A stretch of DNA of 64,000 nucleotides from contig CASFRV010000001.1 in NCBI GenBank assembly GCA_949297215.1, forward strand, positions 186,001 through 250,000, given 5' to 3'. Under the pieces are notes generated by a model. The model saw nothing but the letters and a program-made list of their open reading frames with translations, had not been told where the DNA came from and did not search any database. Each line of letters begins with the position of its first letter. Positions within the stretch are counted from its first letter, which is position 1. The DNA comes from an uncultured Bacteroidales bacterium. Lineage in GTDB: Bacteria > Bacteroidota > Bacteroidia > Bacteroidales > Bacteroidaceae. The translations under genes and the position numbers were made by a program. Below, piece after piece: positions 58,887-64,000 of this stretch.

Positions 58887-61160
58887 ATGAACCGTATAGT
58901 CAGCAAGGAACAGTTTTCGGAAAAAGTCTTTAAGCTGGAAGTGGAGGCGCCGCTCATCGCCAAGGCGCGGCGTGCGGGCCACTTTGTCATCGTACGCACC
59001 GACGCCCACGGGGAGCGCGTGCCCCTGACCATCGCAGCCGCCGACCCCGCACGGGGCACCATCACGCTGGTGGTGCAGGCCGTGGGCCTGTCGTCGACAA
59101 AGCTCTGCCGCATGGAGCCGGGCGACGAGCTGGCCGACGTGGTGGGCCCGCTGGGCAAGGCCACCCACATCGAGCGTTTCGGCACGGTGGTGTGCGCCGG
59201 CGGCGGCGTGGGCGTGGCCCCGATGCTGCCCATCGTCGAGGCGCTCAAAGCGGCGGGCAACCGCGTGGTCACCGTGCTGGCGGGACGTACGAAGGAACTC
59301 ATCATCCTCGAAAAGGAAATGCGCGCGGCCTCGGACGAGGTGATCGTGATGACCGACGACGGCTCGTACGGCCGCAAGGGCCTCGTGACCGAAGGCGTCG
59401 AAGAGGTGCTGAAACGCGAGAAGGTGGACAAGTGCTTTGCCATCGGGCCGGCCGTGATGATGAAGTTCGTGTGTGTGCTGACGAAAAAATATGGCATCCC
59501 CACCGACGTGTCGCTCAACACCATCATGGTGGACGGCACGGGTATGTGTGGCGCCTGCCGCGTCACCGTGGGCGGGCAGACGAAGTTTGTGTGCGTGGAC
59601 GGCCCCGAGTTTGACGGCCACGCGGTCGACTTCGACGAAATGCTGCGCCGCATGGGGGCTTTCAAAGCCGAGGAAAAGGAAGAAATGGAACGCTACGCCC
59701 ATGCCGCCGCCGAAGGGCCGGGCCGCGACGCCCCCTGGCGCAAGGAGCTGCGCGCCGCCATGAAGCCGAAAGAGCGCATGGCCATCGAGCGCGTGGAGAT
59801 GACGGAGCTGGCGCCCGACTATCGCGCCCGCCACTTGAAGGAAGAGGTGAACCGCGGACTGACGGCCGCCCAGGCACAGCAGGAGGCACGCCGCTGCCTC
59901 GACTGCGCCAACCCCGGCTGCGTGCAGGGCTGCCCCGTGGGCATTGATATCCCCCGCTTCGTGAAGCATATCGAAAACGGAGAGTTTCTGGCGGCTGCCG
60001 CCACGATAAAGGAAACGAGCTCGCTGCCGGCTGTGTGCGGCCGCGTCTGCCCGCAGGAGAAGCAGTGCGAGTCGAAATGTATCCACCTGAAAACGGGCGG
60101 CAAGGCCGTGGCCATCGGCTATCTTGAACGCTTCGCAGCCGACTATGAGCGCGAGCACGGCGGCGGCGCTCCGGCCCATGCCGCCGAGCGCAAGGGCGTG
60201 AAGGTGGCCGTGGTGGGCTCGGGCCCCGCCGGCCTCTCGTTTGCGGGCGAAATGACGCGCCGCGGCTACGACGTGACGGTGTTTGAGGCCCTGCACGAGA
60301 TAGGCGGCGTGCTGAAGTATGGCATCCCCGAGTTCCGCCTGCCCAATAAAATCGTCGACTTCGAGATAGACAACCTGGCACGCGCCGGCGTGCGCTTCGA
60401 GAAAGATTGCATCGTGGGCAAGACGCTGGGCGTGGAGAGCCTGGAAGCCGACGGCTACCGCGGCATCTTCGTGGCCTCGGGCGCAGGCCTGCCCAACTTT
60501 ATGGGCATTCCCGGCGAAAACTCGATCAACATCATGTCGTCGAACGAATACTTGACGCGCGTGAACCTGATGGACGCTTCGAGCGAGGAGAGCGACACGC
60601 CCGTGCCCTTCGGCCGCCACGTGGCCGTCATCGGCGGCGGCAACACGGCCATGGACTCCGTGCGCACGGCGCTGCGCCTGGGGGCCGAGACGGCCACCAT
60701 CGTCTATCGCCGCTCGGAGGCCGAGATGCCCGCCCGCGCCGAGGAGGTGAAGCATGCCCGCGAAGAGGGCGTGCGCTTCCTGACGCTGCACAACCCCATT
60801 GAGTATAGAGCTGACGAGCAGGGGCGCGTGCGACAGGTCGTTTTGCAGCGCATGGAGCTGGGCGAACCCGACGCCTCGGGACGCCGGCGCCCCGTGCCCG
60901 TCGAGGGAGCCGTCGAGACGATGGACGTCGACCTGGTGATCGTGAGCGTGGGCGTATCGCCCAACCCGCTCGTGCCCCGCTCCATCGAAGGCTTGGAGCT
61001 GGGACGCAAGGGTACGATAGCCGTCGACGAGGATATGCGCTCGTCGGTGCCGACCATCTTTGCCGGTGGCGACATCGTGCGCGGCGGAGCCACTGTCATC
61101 CTGGCCATGGGCGACGGTAAACGTGCGGCCGAGGCCATGGACCGCCAGCTTTCAAAATGA
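58887..61160 (+). CDS. Fused NfnA-NfnB-type NAD(P)H:ferredoxin oxidoreductase
   Basis: A 757-residue fusion. Residues 1-280 are the NfnA/PyrK-like part: FAD/NAD domain (CAGGGVGVAPMLPI) and a 2Fe-2S site where Asp216 and Cys221, Cys224 and Cys236 fit the three-Cys-one-Asp ligand set known for NfnA. Residues 281-757 are NfnB/GltD-like: CLDCANPGCVQGCPVG and CGRVCPQEKQCESKC hold two 4Fe-4S clusters, VVGSGPAGLSFAGEM and VIGGGNTAMDS bind FAD and NADP. It is often annotated as PyrK/glutamate synthase fusion, but the domain set fits electron-bifurcating Nfn better. Confidence 0.88.
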   Translation: MNRIVSKEQFSEKVFKLEVEAPLIAKARRAGHFVIVRTDAHGERVPLTIAAADPARGTITLVVQAVGLSSTKLCRMEPGDELADVVGPLGKATHIERFGTVVCAGGGVGVAPMLPIVEALKAAGNRVVTVLAGRTKELIILEKEMRAASDEVIVMTDDGSYGRKGLVTEGVEEVLKREKVDKCFAIGPAVMMKFVCVLTKKYGIPTDVSLNTIMVDGTGMCGACRVTVGGQTKFVCVDGPEFDGHAVDFDEMLRRMGAFKAEEKEEMERYAHAAAEGPGRDAPWRKELRAAMKPKERMAIERVEMTELAPDYRARHLKEEVNRGLTAAQAQQEARRCLDCANPGCVQGCPVGIDIPRFVKHIENGEFLAAAATIKETSSLPAVCGRVCPQEKQCESKCIHLKTGGKAVAIGYLERFAADYEREHGGGAPAHAAERKGVKVAVVGSGPAGLSFAGEMTRRGYDVTVFEALHEIGGVLKYGIPEFRLPNKIVDFEIDNLARAGVRFEKDCIVGKTLGVESLEADGYRGIFVASGAGLPNFMGIPGENSINIMSSNEYLTRVNLMDASSEESDTPVPFGRHVAVIGGGNTAMDSVRTALRLGAETATIVYRRSEAEMPARAEEVKHAREEGVRFLTLHNPIEYRADEQGRVRQVVLQRMELGEPDASGRRRPVPVEGAVETMDVDLVIVSVGVSPNPLVPRSIEGLELGRKGTIAVDEDMRSSVPTIFAGGDIVRGGATVILAMGDGKRAAEAMDRQLSK

Positions 61161-61174
61161 ACAACGACGGGGCA

Positions 61175-61231
61175 GCAGGCCGCGCGGCCGCGACGGGGAC
61201 AGAGCCCCGCGCCATGAGCCGCGCGGCCTGC
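61175..61231 (+). terminator. Strong hairpin between nfnAB and the DUF486 gene
   Basis: Perfect 13-bp arms (GCAGGCCGCGCGG and its complement) enclose a 31-base loop that holds an inner GGGG/CCCC stem. No T tract follows, so attenuation or RNA processing is as likely as full termination. Confidence 0.5.
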
Positions 61232-61255
61232 CGTGCACCGGTGTGAACAAAGAAG

Positions 61256-61624
61256 ATGAAAGGAGTTTATACGATACTGCTGTTGGTTTGTTCCAACATA
61301 TTCATGACCATAGCCTGGTATGGCCATTTGAAGCTGCAACAGACGGGCGTGAGCCGCAACTGGCCGCTCTATGCCGTCATCCTTTTCTCGTGGAGCATCG
61401 CGCTCTTCGAATATGCCTGCCAGGTGCCGGCCAACCGCATCGGCATCACCGACAACGGCGGCCCCTTCTCGCTGATACAACTGAAAGTGGTGCAGGAGGT
61501 CGTCTCGCTCATTGTCTTTACGGTGCTGGTGACGCTGTTTTTCAAGAACGAAACGTTCCACTGGAACCACATCGCTGCGTTTGCCTGCCTGGTGGCTGCG
61601 GTCTATTTCGTCTTTGCCAAATGA
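61256..61624 (+). CDS. DUF486 (DMT-type) small membrane protein
   Basis: A 122-residue protein with four membrane helices: YTILLLVCSNIFMTIAWYGH, YAVILFSWSIALFEYACQVP, VVQEVVSLIVFTVLVTLFFK and IAAFACLVAAVYFVFAK. PANRIGITDNGGPFSLIQLK is the DUF486 signature loop. The substrate is unknown. Its stop overlaps the ttcA start by 4 bp (ATGA). Confidence 0.92.
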   Translation: MKGVYTILLLVCSNIFMTIAWYGHLKLQQTGVSRNWPLYAVILFSWSIALFEYACQVPANRIGITDNGGPFSLIQLKVVQEVVSLIVFTVLVTLFFKNETFHWNHIAAFACLVAAVYFVFAK

Positions 61625-62370
61625 ACGTGCCCGTTCCGCCGAAGCTGACGGAGGCCTATCGCCTGCGGGCCCGCGTGGAACGGTTGTTCCGGGCCGGCGT
61701 GCGCGATTTCAGGTTGATCGAACCGGGCGATGCCGTGCTGGTGGGCCTCTCGGGCGGGAAGGACTCGATGGCCCTTCTCGAACTGCTCGGCACGATGCGC
61801 CGCCATACGAACGGGAGCTTTCGCCTGGAAGCCCTTCACGTGAGGATGGAGAACGTCGACTACCGCACGGAGACCGACTATCTGGCCGAAATGGCCCGCG
61901 AGCAGGGCGTTGCGCTGCACGTGCGCACCGGCCGCTTCGACCCCGACCGCAAGGAGGGGCGCTCGCCGTGCTTCCTGTGCTCGTGGAACCGCCGGAAAAT
62001 ATTGTTTGAGACGGCGCGCGAGCTGGGATGCGGCAAGATAGCCCTCGGCCACCACCAGGACGACATCCTGCACACGGCGCTGATGAACGAGATGTTTGCG
62101 GGAAGCTTTGCCACGATGCCCGTCTGCCTGCGCATGCGCAAGTTTCCCATGACCATCGTGCGCCCGCTCTGCCGCGTGCCCGAGGCCGACCTGGCCGCAT
62201 GGGCGGCACTGCGGGGCTACCGGCCCGTGGAAAAGGTGTGTCCCTACGACCGCGAGACGAAGCGGGCGGCCGCGCGTGAGATATTCGAGGCCATGGAGCG
62301 CGTGAGCCCCGAATGCAGGCACAACCTGTGGCACGCGCTGCTGAAAGAGGGAAAACTGGTGGAGGAATAG
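61621..62370 (+). CDS. ttcA: tRNA 2-thiocytidine synthetase TtcA-like
   Basis: A 249-residue PP-loop ATPase. VGLSGGKDSM (44-49 is the loop) binds ATP. Cys117 and Cys120 (SPCFLCSW) with Cys207 (VEKVCPYD) match the three Fe-S cysteines of TtcA. ALGHHQDDIL is the conserved downstream motif. TtcA thiolates C32 in certain tRNAs. Family assignment is strong; the exact tRNA target is not seen in sequence. Confidence 0.88.
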   Translation: MNVPVPPKLTEAYRLRARVERLFRAGVRDFRLIEPGDAVLVGLSGGKDSMALLELLGTMRRHTNGSFRLEALHVRMENVDYRTETDYLAEMAREQGVALHVRTGRFDPDRKEGRSPCFLCSWNRRKILFETARELGCGKIALGHHQDDILHTALMNEMFAGSFATMPVCLRMRKFPMTIVRPLCRVPEADLAAWAALRGYRPVEKVCPYDRETKRAAAREIFEAMERVSPECRHNLWHALLKEGKLVEE

Positions 62371-62396
62371 GCCGGAGGCCGGAAACGGTGCGGGGC

Positions 62397-63431
62397 TTAT
62401 TCCCCTTTTTTGAGCAGGCGGTCGCGCAGGTTGCGGTTCATGCGGCGTATGTCCTTGTTGCTGCGGCGCAACCATTCGGAGGGCCGTTGCGACCATTCGT
62501 TGGAAAACTCGGAGAAAAACTGTAACAGGCTTTTGCGGTGAGAAGCGGCGTGCGTGTTGACCACGGCGCGGAAGCTCTGCCTGAACAGGGCGACGTTGAC
62601 GTCGGCCTGGGTGAAAAAGGGGTCGCCGTCGCAATGGGCCACGCCCGGCCGCTCGCGGCGGATGCAGAGTTGCTTGGTGCGGAACGTCTTGACGTGGCTG
62701 TTGCTGGGCAGCGTCTTGTTGAACAGTTGGAGCGCCAGCTGCGGGGCCTCGATGGGAGCGAAGGGTTCAAGGATGGTAACGTCCATGAGTCCGTCCTCCA
62801 TGGAGGCGTCGGGGGCGATGTAGGCATTGTTGCCATACTGCGAGGCGTTGGCGCAGGCTATGAGAAACGCCTTGTACGACGTAGCCCCGTCGGCGTCCTC
62901 GACGGTGTAGGTTTCGGGCTTGTATTTGATGAACTCCGTCAGGGCGTTTTCCACGTAAGTGAGCGGACCGCGGCGGCCGCTGTCGGAAAACTTCTGGCTC
63001 ACGAAGGCGTCGAAGCCCACCCCGCAGGTGCAGAAAAAAGGGCGGCCGTTGATGGTGCCGTAGTCGAGGCTGCTCACCGTTCCCTCGTTGAGAACGCGCA
63101 GGGCCCCGGCCGTATCGAGGGGTATTTGCAGATGGCGCGCCAGCCCGTTGCCCGAGCCGCAGGGCAGGATGGCCAGGGCCGTGCGTGTGTGGACGATGGC
63201 GCGCGCCACCTCGTTGACCGTGCCGTCGCCGCCCACGGCTGCCACGATGTCGATGCCGTCGCGCGCGGCGCCGGCAGCCATCTCGGCCGCGTGGCCCGCG
63301 TATTGCGAGCGGCAGATTTCATAGTCGTATTTCTCTTTGTCGAGCAGGCGCCCGATGGTCGTCCCGATGCCGTCCTTGCGCCCCGTGCCCGAGATGGGGT
63401 TGACCACAAAAAGAATGCGTTTCTTCTCCAT
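62397..63431 (-). CDS. YegS/DAGK-type lipid kinase with C-terminal basic tail
   Basis: A 344-residue protein starting MEKKRILFVVNPISGTGRKD. NPISGTG, VGGDGTVNEVAR and LPCGSGNGLARHL are the three canonical DAGK/sphingosine kinase motifs, all intact. CDGDPFF near residue 275 is the later conserved piece. A Ser/Arg/Lys-rich tail of about 45 residues follows. It phosphorylates a lipid hydroxyl. It is divergent from spt, which makes a sphingoid base or ceramide a possible substrate, though diacylglycerol is the default. Confidence 0.88.
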   Translation of the reverse strand: MEKKRILFVVNPISGTGRKDGIGTTIGRLLDKEKYDYEICRSQYAGHAAEMAAGAARDGIDIVAAVGGDGTVNEVARAIVHTRTALAILPCGSGNGLARHLQIPLDTAGALRVLNEGTVSSLDYGTINGRPFFCTCGVGFDAFVSQKFSDSGRRGPLTYVENALTEFIKYKPETYTVEDADGATSYKAFLIACANASQYGNNAYIAPDASMEDGLMDVTILEPFAPIEAPQLALQLFNKTLPSNSHVKTFRTKQLCIRRERPGVAHCDGDPFFTQADVNVALFRQSFRAVVNTHAASHRKSLLQFFSEFSNEWSQRPSEWLRRSNKDIRRMNRNLRDRLLKKGE

Positions 63432-63449
63432 AAATGTTTTGCGACAAAG

Positions 63450-63483
63450 CAAAAATAGACATATTCCGCCAAATCTGCCAAAA
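63450..63483 (-). promoter_or_regulatory. Promoter of the lipid kinase gene
   Basis: On the reverse strand TTTTG (63479-63483), a 21-base spacer and TATTTTTG (63450-63457) lie 19 bp upstream of the ATG. Confidence 0.6.
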
Positions 63484-63552
63484 GCGCCGTGCATATTTCG
63501 GCGGGGCGGGGCTTTTTTCGGATACCCTCTCTCGTTTTAACTAAAAAATAAC

Positions 63553-63560
63553 TATCTTTG
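63553..63560 (+). promoter_or_regulatory. -7 element of spt
   Basis: TATCTTTG lies 73 bp upstream of the ATG at 63634. The -33 half is degenerate (GTTTTA). Confidence 0.5.
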
Positions 63561-63633
63561 CCGCGTTTTTTAGAGAAGACTTCTTCCGGCTCGGCCCCTA
63601 CGGGCCGCAGCAGCCGAAGCAGACTGATTGATT

Positions 63634-64000
63634 ATGGGTTTACTACAAGACAGACTTTCCAAATACACCTTGCCCCAGCAGTACATGGAGCAAGGTGTTT
63701 ATCCGTACTTCCGGGAAATCGAAGGAAAACAGGGAACTGAGGTTGAAATGGGCGGACACCGCGTCCTGATGTTCGGTTCCAACGCATATACGGGCCTCAC
63801 CGGCGACGAGCGCGTCATCGAGGCGGGAATAAAGGCCATGCGCAAGTATGGTTCGGGCTGTGCGGGCTCACGTTTCCTCAACGGGACGCTCGACCTGCAC
63901 GTGCAGCTCGAACGTGAGCTGGCCCAGTTTGTGGGCAAGGACGAGGCCCTGTGCTTCTCCACCGGTTTCAGCGTCAACGCCGGCGTCGTGGCCTGCCTCA
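63634..64000 (+). CDS. spt: Serine palmitoyltransferase, C-terminus cut by window edge
   Basis: The first 122 codons are present and stay open to the window end. [20 protein letters not shown], then [40 protein letters not shown] and [20 protein letters not shown] match Bacteroides-type serine palmitoyltransferase, a PLP-dependent alpha-oxoamine synthase that starts sphingolipid synthesis from serine and an acyl-CoA or acyl-ACP. The catalytic Lys lies beyond the edge. KBL is a close relative, but the N-terminus fits Spt. Confidence 0.88.
   Translation, partial: MGLLQDRLSKYTLPQQYMEQGVYPYFREIEGKQGTEVEMGGHRVLMFGSNAYTGLTGDERVIEAGIKAMRKYGSGCAGSRFLNGTLDLHVQLERELAQFVGKDEALCFSTGFSVNAGVVACL

Noticed and set aside
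58887-61160. Annotating as PyrK plus glutamate synthase small subunit
   Set aside because: No pyrD or gltB is adjacent, and the cluster ligands and domain order fit NfnAB.

Overview
The window is ordinary chromosome from a GC-rich member of the Bacteroidales (Bacteroidota). Four things point there: repeated promoters of the TTTG-N19-22-TAnnTTTG type; a six-gene Na+-translocating NADH:quinone reductase operon; Bacteroidales-type proteins (RprX/RprY, DUF4827, DUF5063, a type IX secretion plug protein, serine palmitoyltransferase); and a three-gene alpha-glucan cluster (debranching enzyme, GT4, GH57). I see no insertion sequence, CRISPR array, integrase or clear prophage. Species cannot be fixed from the sequence alone.

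Layout. 1-7.4 kb (minus strand): HAD-like protein, RfbA, an orphan Wza-type polysaccharide export lipoprotein, and the alpha-glucan trio. 7.75-8.5 kb: a Crp/Fnr regulator. 8.5-13.1 kb (minus): lipid kinase homologue, MiaA, GNAT, YigZ, MaoC and a single-pass membrane protein. 13.4-19.4 kb (minus): nqrABCDEF. 19.7-26.1 kb (plus): rlmN, pdxA and then five tightly packed genes (nucleotidyltransferase, ATP-grasp-like, CDP-alcohol phosphatidyltransferase, LPG-synthase-like membrane protein, HAD-like protein). 26.2-31.2 kb (minus): MBL hydrolase, RsmG, GH13, FabD, ThiD. 31.4-41.8 kb (plus): RibE, Nth, Pgk, an NMT1-like lipoprotein, a TPR protein, KdsA, KdsD, cardiolipin synthase and an acyltransferase. 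41.9-47.9 kb (minus): DUF4827, RprY/RprX, an initiator-type tRNA, RlmI, a DEDD exonuclease and DUF5063. 48-50.7 kb: ValS. 50.8-54.5 kb (minus): UPF0126 protein, 2-hydroxyacid dehydrogenase, T9SS plug protein, and a small gene of mobile-element flavour. 55-57.3 kb (plus): an HTH gene, RNase P RNA and a DUF2807 lipoprotein. 57.4-58.6 kb (minus): a Gly/Arg/Pro repeat protein. 58.9-62.4 kb (plus): a fused NfnAB, DUF486 and TtcA. 62.4-64 kb: a lipid kinase divergent from serine palmitoyltransferase, which runs off the end.

Much of the window serves the cell envelope and lipids: Kdo supply (KdsD, KdsA), nucleotide sugar (RfbA), cardiolipin, fatty acid (FabD), sphingolipid (Spt), two lipid kinase homologues, and the five-gene head-group operon at 21.9-26.1 kb. 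Energy genes (Nqr, NfnAB, Pgk) and RNA-modification genes (RlmN, MiaA, RsmG, RlmI, TtcA) fill much of the rest.

The best candidate for an undescribed system is the 21.9-26.1 kb operon. It reads like a route that activates a polyol or sugar phosphate as a CDP-alcohol, joins it to a lipid and perhaps moves the product across the membrane. Its CDP-alcohol transferase has a catalytic motif shifted by one residue, its ATP-grasp-like partner has an unknown substrate, and its HAD-like protein lacks the second catalytic Asp. The second most interesting item is a 39-bp direct repeat upstream of the T9SS plug gene, each copy of which carries a complete Bacteroidetes-type promoter.
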